Below are positions 9,018 through 17,700 of a DNA stretch of 64,000 nucleotides, one piece after another (the first letter of the stretch is position 1; every line of letters begins with the position of its first letter). The notes below the pieces were generated by a model. The model was not told where the DNA came from and did no database searches. It worked only from the letters and a program-made list of their open reading frames with translations. Location of the stretch: contig JAVBLI010000036.1 of assembly GCA_031553595.1 (NCBI GenBank), positions 27,997-91,996 of the forward strand, read 5' to 3'. This DNA is from RGIG3701 sp031553595 (lineage in GTDB: Bacteria > Planctomycetota > Planctomycetia > Pirellulales > Thermoguttaceae). A program made the translations under genes and the position numbers.

Positions 9018-9857
9018 ATGTCAGACCATCCCGCGGAAGAATCCACCCCGAAATGGACGTTTTTGAATGCCACCGAGCGTCGACTGGTGGGCGTGCTGGT
9101 GGAGAAGGCGAAGACCACGCCAAACACGTATCCGCTGACACTGAATGCCATTATCACGGGCAGTAACCAGAAAAATAACCGGTATCCGCTGACGGAACTG
9201 AATGAAGACCGCGTGGAAGACGCCTTGGAAACGCTCCGACAGAAGGGAGCCGTGATGCTGGTGGACGGGGCGGGCCGGGTGCAGAAATATCGGCACCGGC
9301 TGTACGACTGGCTGGGCGTGGATAAGACGGAGCTGGCGGTCATGGCGGAGCTGCTGCTGCGGGGCACCCAAACGGAGGGTGAGCTGCGGGGCAGGGCGGC
9401 ACGCATGGAGCCCATTAAAGATGTCGGCGAACTGCGCCCGATTCTTGACTCGCTGGCGGCAAAGAATCTGATCGTGCGCTGGGGCCGGATGGTAACGCAT
9501 AATTTGTACTCACCGCAGGAGTTGGAGCGGCAAAAACAGCAGTACGCCTCCGGTGCGGATGATGGTGGCAACGAAGAATCTTCGGCCTCCGCTTTTCGCG
9601 AGGCTCCCGTTTCCCACACACCCGTCGCGCCGGTTTCTCATGCTTCCGCGCCTGGGGCGGCCTCCACATTTTCGGCACCTGCGGCGGCCGCGCCGTCATC
9701 CGCCGACTCCACGAAAACGGCGAAACTCCTGCAGGAGGTGGAATCCCTGAAATCGCAGGTCGAAAAGCTCACCGACGAAAATGAAGTCCTCTCCCACCTG
9801 GTGGACGAACTGCAAAAAGCGGTGGAAGACATCCGTCGGGAGCTGGGGATGATATAA
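9018..9857 (+). CDS. YceH/DUF480-family protein with C-terminal coiled coil
   Basis: 279 residues. Residues 10 to about 175 match the YceH (DUF480, UPF0502) family: two winged-helix-like halves with the hallmarks LNATERRLVGVLVEKAKTTP, YPLTLNA, SNQKNNR and the second-half GEL-R-R-A-R segment. Next comes a linker rich in Ala, Ser and Pro (about 185-235), then a heptad-like coiled coil (LLQEVESLKSQVEKL and on to the end). The coiled coil is a common extra in this family. Family members are presumed DNA-binding or structural, but the molecular role is not established. AAAGGA precedes the ATG. The gene is convergent with the NapH-like gene, with a family 2 stem-loop between them. Confidence 0.93.
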   Translation: MSDHPAEESTPKWTFLNATERRLVGVLVEKAKTTPNTYPLTLNAIITGSNQKNNRYPLTELNEDRVEDALETLRQKGAVMLVDGAGRVQKYRHRLYDWLGVDKTELAVMAELLLRGTQTEGELRGRAARMEPIKDVGELRPILDSLAAKNLIVRWGRMVTHNLYSPQELERQKQQYASGADDGGNEESSASAFREAPVSHTPVAPVSHASAPGAASTFSAPAAAAPSSADSTKTAKLLQEVESLKSQVEKLTDENEVLSHLVDELQKAVEDIRRELGMI

Positions 9858-9861
9858 AAAA

Positions 9862-9945
9862 ATGATAATTGATAATTAACTGCGTAGCGTAAAGTTTTCG
9901 GCCGGCGGCTCGCTTGCGTCAATTATCAATTATCAATTATCAATT
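9862..9945. repeat. Family 2 stem-loop, unit GATAATT
   Basis: Left arm TGATAATTGATAATTA at 9863-9878; right arm of repeated CAATTAT units at 9920-9945. The loop holds GGCTCGCTTGCG, the reverse complement of GCAAGCGAGC. Between the convergent YceH and NapH-like genes; the right arm codes for the last residues and stop of the NapH-like gene. Confidence 0.85.
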
Positions 9946-11332
9946 TGCATTCCCCCGGGCATTCATGCGGGCGGTCATTCGGGCAGTAGGCGAAACAGCG
10001 GCCGCAGCAGAAACAGCGGACGGGGTCTATTTCGTATTCCGCGCGGCGGCGGCGTGTGCCCGTCTGGATAAGTTTTCCGCAGAACACCAGCGCGATCCAC
10101 GCGCCGAGCCATTTTCCGCCGTAATAAAATTTCGTCCGCACACGCAGCGCGTCCTCATGAATTTTCTCGGCCGGGATGCCCTGAAACTCCACGGCCCGCT
10201 GCGTCCACGCGGGAGAATTCGTGCGGTGAGGGGAGGTGGTAAGGGTGACCGCGGGCCCGGCTTCCGATTTCGCTCCCGACTCCGATTTTAACTCCGCCTC
10301 TTGCGCGGCTTTCTCATGCTCCACGTCAATTTTCTCCTGCACGGCGATCATCGCGTCCCGCCGGATTAACGGGTGCACACCGCTGACGCCCAGCCCGAGC
10401 ATCCCGCCGCACGCATACCCCAGCATCACGATGAACGGCGTGATGACCAGCAGCATCCCCAGCCGGTAACGCCCCCGGACATGCTCGCGCGGCGACGGCG
10501 CAACCGTCGGCGGGAGAATCGCGTTATACGGGCACGCATTCGCGCAAAGATGGCAGTTTTCGCAATTCTTGGCCGTGGTGCGGATATTCCACTGCGAAAC
10601 GCAACTGGCCAGCCGCAGAAGCGCCCCGTACGGGCACATGTACCGGCAGTACGGCCGCGCGACGAACACGCCCAGAATGAGCATCCCCACCAAAAACCAC
10701 ACCATCCCGGCGTTTCCATCATGGCGAAAAAGCACCACGTACGGGTCGTGCGCACAGATGAGGAACATCGCGCCGGTGGATACGAACAGGACGGTGAAGC
10801 CGAGATAAATATACGGGAAAACGCCCAGCGTGTGCTCTAGCCAGTGCGGCACTTTCTTCGGGAAAATCGCTGTCAGCTCCTGCACGGCCCCCAGCGGACA
10901 GACGCCGGAGCAGAACGTTCGGCCGAAGAAAAACGCGAATAAAAGCGGCAGCGCGAAAATGCCGATCAGAAAATACGTCAGCATATACCGCGGGTCCATC
11001 ACCGCCAGCGTCACGTTCTGCACGGCTCCCGGCGCGCACACGCACCCGCTGCGGACGAATCCCCACAGCATCAGCATGCACGCCGCGAAGAGCATGATGA
11101 CCCAGCGCTTCCGCACGACGAAAACCAGAATCGTCGCCACGACCATGCACGCCGCGAAGACGCCCAGGGCGAACACGTCCTGTTTCGCAAGCGCCTGCGG
11201 AAACGTCTCCACCGGCTTCTCATACGGTACCGTAAACTGCGGCGGCGGAAAACGCTCCACCGTCCCGGCCGCGAAAAGCGACACGGCAGGCAGAAAAAAC
11301 GTCAACAGGAGAAGGAATATGGTTTTTCGCAT
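9926..11332 (-). CDS. NapH-like polyferredoxin membrane protein
   Basis: 468 residues. A signal-like N-terminus is followed by several membrane helices (about 50-310). Two CxxxCP motifs of the NapH/NosR/YccM type are present (CSGVCP and CRYMCP), then a soluble 4Fe-4S ferredoxin motif (CENCHLCANACP) and a further Cys-rich C-terminus (CFCCGRCFAYCP, then CPGEC). Such proteins pass electrons from the quinone pool or cytoplasm to periplasmic partners. It lies directly downstream of the NapG-like gene and is probably cotranscribed. The last residues (KLIIDN) and the stop are encoded by the right arm of a family 2 stem-loop, which suggests the natural C-terminus was altered by the repeat. The terminal reductase it serves is unknown. 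Confidence 0.87.
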   Translation of the reverse strand: MRKTIFLLLLTFFLPAVSLFAAGTVERFPPPQFTVPYEKPVETFPQALAKQDVFALGVFAACMVVATILVFVVRKRWVIMLFAACMLMLWGFVRSGCVCAPGAVQNVTLAVMDPRYMLTYFLIGIFALPLLFAFFFGRTFCSGVCPLGAVQELTAIFPKKVPHWLEHTLGVFPYIYLGFTVLFVSTGAMFLICAHDPYVVLFRHDGNAGMVWFLVGMLILGVFVARPYCRYMCPYGALLRLASCVSQWNIRTTAKNCENCHLCANACPYNAILPPTVAPSPREHVRGRYRLGMLLVITPFIVMLGYACGGMLGLGVSGVHPLIRRDAMIAVQEKIDVEHEKAAQEAELKSESGAKSEAGPAVTLTTSPHRTNSPAWTQRAVEFQGIPAEKIHEDALRVRTKFYYGGKWLGAWIALVFCGKLIQTGTRRRRAEYEIDPVRCFCCGRCFAYCPNDRPHECPGECKLIIDN

Positions 11333-11345
11333 GGCGGGGGATGAT

Positions 11346-11939
11346 TTAATGGCCCTTCGTTTTCATGATATACGCCTCATCCACCGGCACGCGCACCAGC
11401 GCCTGGGCGGGGCAACTACGGACGATCGCACAATCATTGCATTCCTTGCACAGGGCGTGATCGATCTGTAAAAACAGCGAGCCGTTTCCGAAACGGTTAC
11501 AACCGTCCACACATTTTCCGCACCCGATGCACAAATCGCGATCCACGGTATACTCGTGATACGGATCCTGAATGAACTTTCGCCGCAGGGCGTTCGTGGG
11601 GCACATCTGATTCTCGGCCGAGGCGTCCAGCCGCGCGAAACCGGGATCAAAAAAGCCGAAACACTGCTTGCAGTACCCGCACATTTCCGTATTATGAAAA
11701 CACCGCACGGCCGACACGTCCAGTACGCACGCGTCCGTGCATTTCCCGCACGCCACGCACTTCGCGGGGTCAATCTGCCAGACCATTTCGCCCTGTTTCC
11801 GCCTCACCGCCAGCGCTGCCGACGTACACAGCACGGCTCCCACGCCCAGCACCCGCAGCCCCGTGGCGACGAACGACCGGCGCGTGGTCACGCCGTCAAA
11901 GTCCTGTTTTTCTTTATCTTCCATACTCATATTTTTCAT
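11346..11939 (-). CDS. NapG-like Tat-exported ferredoxin (multiple 4Fe-4S)
   Basis: 197 residues. A twin-arginine signal (TTRRSFVATGLRVLG) is followed by a hydrophobic stretch, placing the protein in or on the periplasmic side of the membrane. Cysteine clusters typical of 4Fe-4S ferredoxins follow: CVACGKCTDAC, CGYCKQC, CIGCGKCVDGC and CKECNDC, with later CP partners. This resembles NapG and MauM. It overlaps the upstream membrane-protein gene by 26 bases and ends 13 bases before the NapH-like gene, so the three form one operon. In the Nap system, G and H oxidise quinol and feed a periplasmic reductase; no such reductase is in the window apart from the octaheme cytochrome. Methionines at 11939 and 11927 are both possible starts. 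Confidence 0.87.
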   Translation of the reverse strand: MKNMSMEDKEKQDFDGVTTRRSFVATGLRVLGVGAVLCTSAALAVRRKQGEMVWQIDPAKCVACGKCTDACVLDVSAVRCFHNTEMCGYCKQCFGFFDPGFARLDASAENQMCPTNALRRKFIQDPYHEYTVDRDLCIGCGKCVDGCNRFGNGSLFLQIDHALCKECNDCAIVRSCPAQALVRVPVDEAYIMKTKGH

Positions 11940-12351
11940 TTCTGACGAAATCCCCGATCCGGATGCAAGCCCCGGTAATAAACGCGGCGATTCCGAGAAC
12001 CGTAATCGCCGCCGTGAGTTCCAGCGGGCAGCATACCGCCGCGACCGGGCACAAAACCAGCAGTAGCGTCCGAAATACTTTTCCTTTATCCTGATCCCAG
12101 AAAAACATCAGCCCCAGCGGCCACGCCACCACGCTGATGGGCACGCACACCACCATGTACATCAGTTGCATGAGCGGATGCAGCGCCACCACCAGCGTCG
12201 CCAGTCGCGAGATACCATCCTCGCCGTTTCCTCCCGGCCCCATGAAAAGGAGTCCCGCGGCGAGGTAAACATTCGCCACGATCATCGGCACCGCGAAGCA
12301 AATCAGGTAAATCATCACCGCCTGCCACACGAAATGATGCTTTTCCGCCAT
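11914..12351 (-). CDS. Four-helix membrane protein leading the ferredoxin operon
   Basis: 145 residues with about four hydrophobic helices (centred near residues 20, 60, 100 and 120) and few charged residues; I do not recognise the family. It is the first gene of a tight operon with the NapG-like and NapH-like proteins (26-base overlap with the former), so a role as a membrane anchor or assembly factor for that electron-transfer module is plausible but is inference. A predicted promoter precedes it. Confidence 0.7.
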   Translation of the reverse strand: MAEKHHFVWQAVMIYLICFAVPMIVANVYLAAGLLFMGPGGNGEDGISRLATLVVALHPLMQLMYMVVCVPISVVAWPLGLMFFWDQDKGKVFRTLLLVLCPVAAVCCPLELTAAITVLGIAAFITGACIRIGDFVRNEKYEYGR

Positions 12352-12377
12352 GTTCGGCCCTCCGTTTACACTCGCCG

Positions 12378-12406
12378 ATTATAACACATAAACGCACCGC
12401 TGAAAA
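12378..12406 (-). promoter_or_regulatory. Predicted promoter for the ferredoxin operon
   Basis: Read on the minus strand: TTTTCA at 12406-12401, 17-base spacer, TATAAT at 12383-12378, about 27 bases before the start codon at 12351. The -35 matches the consensus at four of six positions. Confidence 0.55.
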
Positions 12407-12433
12407 GAGTCGCCGTGATCTCGCGAAGGGCGT

Positions 12434-13270
12434 TCACCCCTGCGTCATCCCGCGCTCCGCCCGCCGCAGGTCTTCCGGCGAGTCGATTCCGGACGTGGCC
12501 TGGTACCCCTGCGGGTAAACCACTTCCACCATCCGCACGGGGATCCCATTTTCCAGAAAGCGGAGCTGCTCGAGCTGTTCCAACTGCTCATACTCCCCGG
12601 CGGGGGCGGCCGAGAAGAACGCCAGCGCCGCCGGGCGGTACGCATACAGGCCCACATGCCGGCACACCGGGCTGACCGGCGTTTTCTCCCGCAGCGAGGC
12701 TTCATTCCGGATGGCTGGGATGACGTTTTTCGAAAACCAGTGAGCCGTGCCGTCTTTCTTGAGAATCACGGACGTACCGCTCATGGGCGACTCGCGCTTC
12801 GCCTCCCGGAAGCGATCCAACATCCCCCACGTCAGCTTCACGTACGGCGTGGCCACGAGCGTCTCCGGATGCCGACGGAACGCGGAAATCAGGGAGTCCA
12901 GGAACACCGGCGGGCAAAACGGGTTATCCCCCTGGAGGTTAATGACCACATCTATTTTCGCGTCCTCCGCCGTTTCCAATTTCTGCACCGCGGCCCACGC
13001 ACGATCCGAACCGCTACGGCATGACGCCGGCGTTTCCATCACGGGAATGCCGCGGTCTTTGCAAAAGTCCAGGATTTTCCCGCTGCCGCCGTCCTCCGCA
13101 TCCCGCGTCTCCGTGGCCACCAGCGCGTAACAGTCCTCGTGCCGGGCACAGACCGCCGCCGCGATCTCCCACACATGCTCCAGAATCGGCTTGCCACACA
13201 GCTCCGCCAGCGGCTTACCGGGAAAACGCTTCGACGCCCACCGGGCGGGAATGATAATGGCTGTGCTCAT
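12434..13270 (-). CDS. kdsB: 3-deoxy-manno-octulosonate cytidylyltransferase
   Basis: 278 residues, slightly longer than the typical 245-255. The enzyme activates Kdo with CTP to CMP-Kdo for attachment to lipid A, so the cell makes LPS. Visible motifs: PARWASKRFPGKPL at the N-terminus (nucleotide binding), LQGDNPF (metal-binding DxD-equivalent region), RHVGLYAYRPAAL and the C-terminal GIDSPEDL. The start ATG 13270 gives the standard N-terminus (MSTAIIIPARWAS). The spacer upstream is a family 2 stem-loop, so it may be read from the proC transcript. Confidence 0.96.
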   Translation of the reverse strand: MSTAIIIPARWASKRFPGKPLAELCGKPILEHVWEIAAAVCARHEDCYALVATETRDAEDGGSGKILDFCKDRGIPVMETPASCRSGSDRAWAAVQKLETAEDAKIDVVINLQGDNPFCPPVFLDSLISAFRRHPETLVATPYVKLTWGMLDRFREAKRESPMSGTSVILKKDGTAHWFSKNVIPAIRNEASLREKTPVSPVCRHVGLYAYRPAALAFFSAAPAGEYEQLEQLEQLRFLENGIPVRMVEVVYPQGYQATSGIDSPEDLRRAERGMTQG

Positions 13271-13376
13271 GGGAATCAGGAATAAGGGATAAGGAATAAG
13301 GAATTAAAAACGGGAAGTTAAAATGGAGAATGTTTGAAGTATGCTTGCGTCATTTCTCATTCCTCATTCCTAATTC
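13271..13376. repeat. Family 2 stem-loop, unit GGAATAA/GGAATGA
   Basis: Left arm GGAATAAGG-type units at about 13277-13304; right arm CTCATTCCTCATTCCTAATTC at about 13356-13376. The loop contains GCTTGCGTC. It lies between the 3' end of proC and the 5' end of kdsB, and the proC stop lies inside the right arm. Confidence 0.8.
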
Positions 13377-14183
13377 TTTCGAGCGTTCGGTCGCGGCGTG
13401 AACGGCGGCGTACATGGCGGCGCGAGCGCCGTGGTCTTCGAGCTGGGCCAGTCCGGCGATGGTTGTGCCGCCGGGGCTGGTGACGCGGTCTTTCAGCACG
13501 CCGGGATGCTCGCCGGTGGTGAGGACCATTTCGGCGGCGCCTTTTAACGTCTGGGCGGCCAGGGTAATCGCCACCTCGCGCGGCAGGCCTTCCCGCACCC
13601 CCGCGTCCGCCAGCGCCTCCAGGATGAGGAACGCGTACGCCGGGCCGCTGCCCGAAAGCCCCGTGACGGCGTCCATGAGCGTTTCCCGCACCATGAAACA
13701 GCGGCCCACGCTTTTCAGCAGCCGGGCCACCAGGTCCACATCCTCCTGCGCGACGGCGTCCGAAACACAAAACGCCACGGCCCCTTCTCCCACCAGACAC
13801 GGTGTGTTCGGCATCACCCGGAACAGCCGTATTTCGCCGCCAAGTCCCCGGGAAAGCGTCCCCAGCGTGGCCCCCGCAACAATCGAAATCACCCGGTGCG
13901 CGGACGTGACCACCGGCGCAAGCTCCGCCAGCACATCCGCCAGCACCTGCGGCTTCACGGCCAGGATCAGCACGTCACAGACTCCCGCCACCTCCCGGTT
14001 CTCCGTCACACAGCGGACGCCCGTCCCAGCGGTGAACTGCTCCCGGGCCGTGGCGTGAACGTCAGCCGCGAGCATGTGTTCCGCCGGAATCCCGGCTTTT
14101 TTCAAAAATCCCAGCGCCAGCGCCCGCGCCATCTGCCCTGCGCCGATAAATCCGATTTTCGGGGATATTTCCGTGGATGTCAT
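13350..14183 (-). CDS. proC: Pyrroline-5-carboxylate reductase
   Basis: 277 residues. It reduces pyrroline-5-carboxylate to proline with NAD(P)H in the cytoplasm. The Rossmann start GFIGAGQMARALALGF, the middle VKPQVLADVL, VMPNTPC and the C-terminal signature (SGSGPAYAFLILEALADAG, then TSPGGTT) are all present. The final residues after SKE (LGMRNEK) and the stop are encoded by repeat units of a family 2 stem-loop rather than by ordinary proC sequence. The spacer to kdsB is that stem-loop. Confidence 0.97.
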   Translation of the reverse strand: MTSTEISPKIGFIGAGQMARALALGFLKKAGIPAEHMLAADVHATAREQFTAGTGVRCVTENREVAGVCDVLILAVKPQVLADVLAELAPVVTSAHRVISIVAGATLGTLSRGLGGEIRLFRVMPNTPCLVGEGAVAFCVSDAVAQEDVDLVARLLKSVGRCFMVRETLMDAVTGLSGSGPAYAFLILEALADAGVREGLPREVAITLAAQTLKGAAEMVLTTGEHPGVLKDRVTSPGGTTIAGLAQLEDHGARAAMYAAVHAATERSKELGMRNEK

Positions 14184-14206
14184 TTTTCGTACTCCATAAA
14201 CTGATC

Positions 14207-14235
14207 TTGACGCGCGTCGAAATATTTTCTATAAA
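14207..14235 (+). promoter_or_regulatory. Predicted promoter for the small lipoprotein gene
   Basis: TTGACG at 14207-14212 and TATAAA at 14230-14235 with a 17-base spacer, about 55 bases before ATG 14291. It is divergent from proC. Confidence 0.7.
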
Positions 14236-14290
14236 TCCCAAAATGGTTATTTATATTCTCCGGACAAAAAACATTTCACGTGGTATACCC

Positions 14291-14446
14291 ATGAAAAAGC
14301 ACACGTTCGCGGCGTTCCTGCTCCTTATTTTATTCGTTTCTTTCATTTTTTGCCAGACCGGGTGCCACGCGTTTGGGCAAAAAGAGAAAAAAAATGAAAC
14401 GGTCGGCGATTTTCTGTGGCCGAATAAGGGAAAACCGAAAAAATAA
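14291..14446 (+). CDS. Small putative lipoprotein
   Basis: 51 residues. A short basic start (MKKH) and hydrophobic core end in a QTGC lipobox-like site, so the mature peptide would be about 25-28 residues anchored by a lipidated cysteine, with a charged KEKKNE segment and a Lys-rich end. The frame extends back to 14177, but ATG 14291 gives the proper signal peptide and lies just after a good promoter. Tiny lipoproteins of this sort are common in Planctomycetes; no function is known. Confidence 0.6.
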   Translation: MKKHTFAAFLLLILFVSFIFCQTGCHAFGQKEKKNETVGDFLWPNKGKPKK

Positions 14447-14477
14447 CGGCGTTTGGCGGTATTTTAGGTAAAACCCG

Positions 14478-14629
14478 AAAAACAGTAGCCGGGAATGGAG
14501 CGCAGTGAAATGACCGGATAAGAAGTGGAAACGCACGCTCCACTTCCTGCGGCCCGATTATAGTTGTCGAACATTTCCCATTTCTATCCGGTCATTCCGC
14601 TGCGCTCCATCCCCGGCTGCTGTTTCTTG
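14478..14629. repeat. Family 1 hairpin element, copy 2 (AATG subtype, longer loop)
   Basis: Arms AACAGTAGCCGGGAATGGAG and CTCCATCCCCGGCTGCTGTT with AATGACCGGATA and its complement. The loop is longer than in other copies (about 14525-14578). Located between the lipoprotein gene and the ileS promoter. Confidence 0.88.
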
Positions 14630-14654
14630 CGCCACCGCTGAATTCTCCCTCCCC

Positions 14655-14683
14655 CTGCTAATATTATAGCCAAGTGGTATAAT
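14655..14683 (+). promoter_or_regulatory. Possible ileS promoter
   Basis: A perfect TATAAT at 14678-14683 with a weak -35 (CTGCTA at 14655-14660), 17-base spacer, about 58 bases before the ileS start. No T-box-like leader was recognised. Confidence 0.5.
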
Positions 14684-14740
14684 AGAGGACTGTTTTTTTA
14701 ACGTTCCCGGGTCTGACAAGTGTGATCTTAAGGTGGTATT

Positions 14741-17700
14741 ATGTTTCGTACGCATGAGGGCAGTGTTTCGTTTCCGAAGCTCGAACTGGAAGTGATGCGG
14801 TGGTGGCAGGAGAATGGCATTTACGAAAAATCGCTGGAAATCCGGCAGGGCGCCGAGCCGTTCGTGTTTTTCGAGGGGCCGCCGACGGCCAACGGCATGC
14901 CGCACCCGGGGCACTGCCTGACGCGGGCCATTAAAGACCTCTTCCCCCGCTACAAAACCATGCGCGGCTACCGCTGCGAGCGCAAAGCCGGCTGGGACAC
15001 GCACGGCCTGCCCGTGGAAGTCGAAGTCTGCAAGGAACTCGGCATCCATTCCAAAGAAGAAATCGAGGCGTACGGCGTGGAGCCATTCATCAAACTCTGC
15101 CAGAAAAGCGTCTGGCGGTACATGAAGCAGTGGGAAGAGCTCACCCAACGACTGGGCTTCTGGATTCACCTCGAGGAGGCGTACGTGACGTACCATCAGT
15201 CGTACGTCGAGAGCGTGTGGTGGAGTCTGAAAAACTTCTTCGACCGCGGCCTCTTGTATCAGGGCCACAAAATCGTATGGTGGTGGGCGCAGGGCGGTAC
15301 GGCACTATCCAGCGGCGAAGTCGGCCAAGGATACCGCGAGGTGGCCGACCCAAGCGTCTTCGTGCGTTTCCCGCTGGTGAATGCGACGGAAACGCTGAAA
15401 GATACGGATTTAGTCGTGTGGACGACCACGCCGTGGACGCTGCCCAGTAACCAGTTCGCGGCGGTGAATCCGGCGCTGGATTATGCCGTGGTGCGTTTTC
15501 CGGAAGCGAAAAATCCCCGGAACGTCGTCATCGCGGCGGGCCTGGTGGAAACCGTGGCGGCAAAGCTCGGCGGCAAAAAACCAGCTCCTTACGAAATCCT
15601 GAAAACGCTCCCCGGCAGCGAACTTCTCGGCCTGCGTTACCAGCCGCCGTTTGATGGCTATTACGCCACGGACGCCGACAAAACCGGCACGCTGGCCTCC
15701 GGCGAAAAACAGCACACGGCGTGGCGCATCGTGGCGGCCGATTTTGTCACTCTGGATGCCGGCACCGGCGTGGTGCACCAGGCTCCGGCGTTCGGCGAGG
15801 ATGACTTCAACGTGCTGCAAAACGAAATCGCGAGGTTCGTGGACGGCGAAGGCCCCGAGCTGATCTGTGCCGTGGAGCCGGACGGAACGTTCTCGGACGT
15901 GTACCCCGCGTGGCGTGGCCGGTGGGTGAAGGAAATGGACCGCGAAATCACGCAGACGCTAAAGGCGGCGGAACTTTTATTTCATCAGGAGCAGTACCTG
16001 CACGAGTACCCGTTCTGCTGGCGTTCGCCGGAAGACCCGCTGATCCAGTATCCTCGGCGGAGTTGGTTCATCAAAACATCCCAGTTTAAAGATCAGATGG
16101 TGGAAAATAACCGCCAGATCAACTGGCTGCCCGAGCACATCAAAGAGGGGCGTTTCGGGAATTTCCTGGCGACAAACGTCGACTGGGCGCTGTCGCGCGA
16201 GCGGTACTGGGGCACGCCGCTACCGATCTGGGTGTGCGAGCTGACGGGACACATGGAAGCCGTGGCGAATTATGATGAGCTGATGGCGAAACCCGGCGTG
16301 GCGGGCATGGATGTCTGGGAAGCCGCGAAACGTGCGGAGCCGGAGCTGCCGGAAGATTTGAAGGTGCATAAGCCGTACATCGACGCGATCACGTATAACT
16401 CGCCGTGCACCCAGCGGATGCCGGACGGCAGCGTCCCGCGCATGCGGCGGGTGACGGAGGTGATCGACTGCTGGTTCGACTCCGGCGCCATGCCTTTCGC
16501 GCAGTGGGGTTACCCGCACACGCACGGCTCGCAGGCGGAGTTCGAATCGCACTTCCCGGCCGATTTCATCAGCGAGGCACTGGACCAGACCCGCGGGTGG
16601 TTTTACAGCCAGGTGGCCATCAGCACGCTGCTGTTCGGCAAGAAAGCCGGCGAAGACCTGCAAAAAGCCATGACCGGGACGCGCGAGTACCCGCACCCGT
16701 TCAAAAACTGCATCGTGCTAGGGTTGATGTTGGCCGAGTGGTGGGAGAGTCAGGACGGCAAGCAGCGATTCCTGAACGAGGACGAGGCGAAAACCGCATG
16801 CGGCGGGAAAACGGTGCACAAGGTGGGGAAAATGTCCAAGTCGCTGCGGAATTACCGCTCGCCGCAGGAGATTTTCGACACCCACGGCGCGGACGCGCTG
16901 CGGTGGTATTTTTACGCGAATCAGGTGCCGTGGAATCCGATCATTTACAGCGAGCAGGCCATCCGCGACTCCATGCCGGAGTTCATGCTGCGGCTGTGGA
17001 ACGTCTTCGGTTTCTTCACGATTTACGCGAATATCGACGGCTTCGCGCCGGAAGAATTCCTGACGGGGAATGTGAACCAACTGAACTCGGCGGACATGGC
17101 CGACGGGAAATATTATCGCCCGCTGGCGGAACGCTCGGAGCTTGACCGCTGGATCATCAGCGAGTTGAATCGCACCGCGGCGGCTGTCACCGAAAGTTTG
17201 GACGCTTACGAAAACTTCCCGGCCGCCAGCCGCATCACGGCCCTGGTCGACGCGCTGAGCAACTGGTACGTGCGCCGCAGCCGGGACCGGTTCTGGAGCA
17301 ACGATAAAACCGCGGCGAATACGGATAAATGGGACGCGTACTGGACGCTTTACGAGTGCCTGCTGACGCTGGCGAAGATGGTGGCCCCGTTCACGCCGTT
17401 CTTGGCCGAGCAGCTCTGGAAGACGCTCGCGCGGGAGCCGTTCGGGGCGCGGGCCACCGAGAGCGTGCATCTGTGCGATTACCCCACGGCAGATGATTCG
17501 CGGGTGGATGCGCTGCTTTCCGAGCGAATGGCGTTGGTGCGGGAAATCGTTTCGCAGGGACACGCGGCACGCATGGGCGCGAGCCTGAAAGTGCGGCAGC
17601 CGCTGGGGCTGGTCGAGGTGGTGCTGACGGAAAGTGCGCGCCAGCAGATGGACTGGCTCATGGCCCACAGTGATCTGGTGTGTGATGAGCTGAATGTGAA

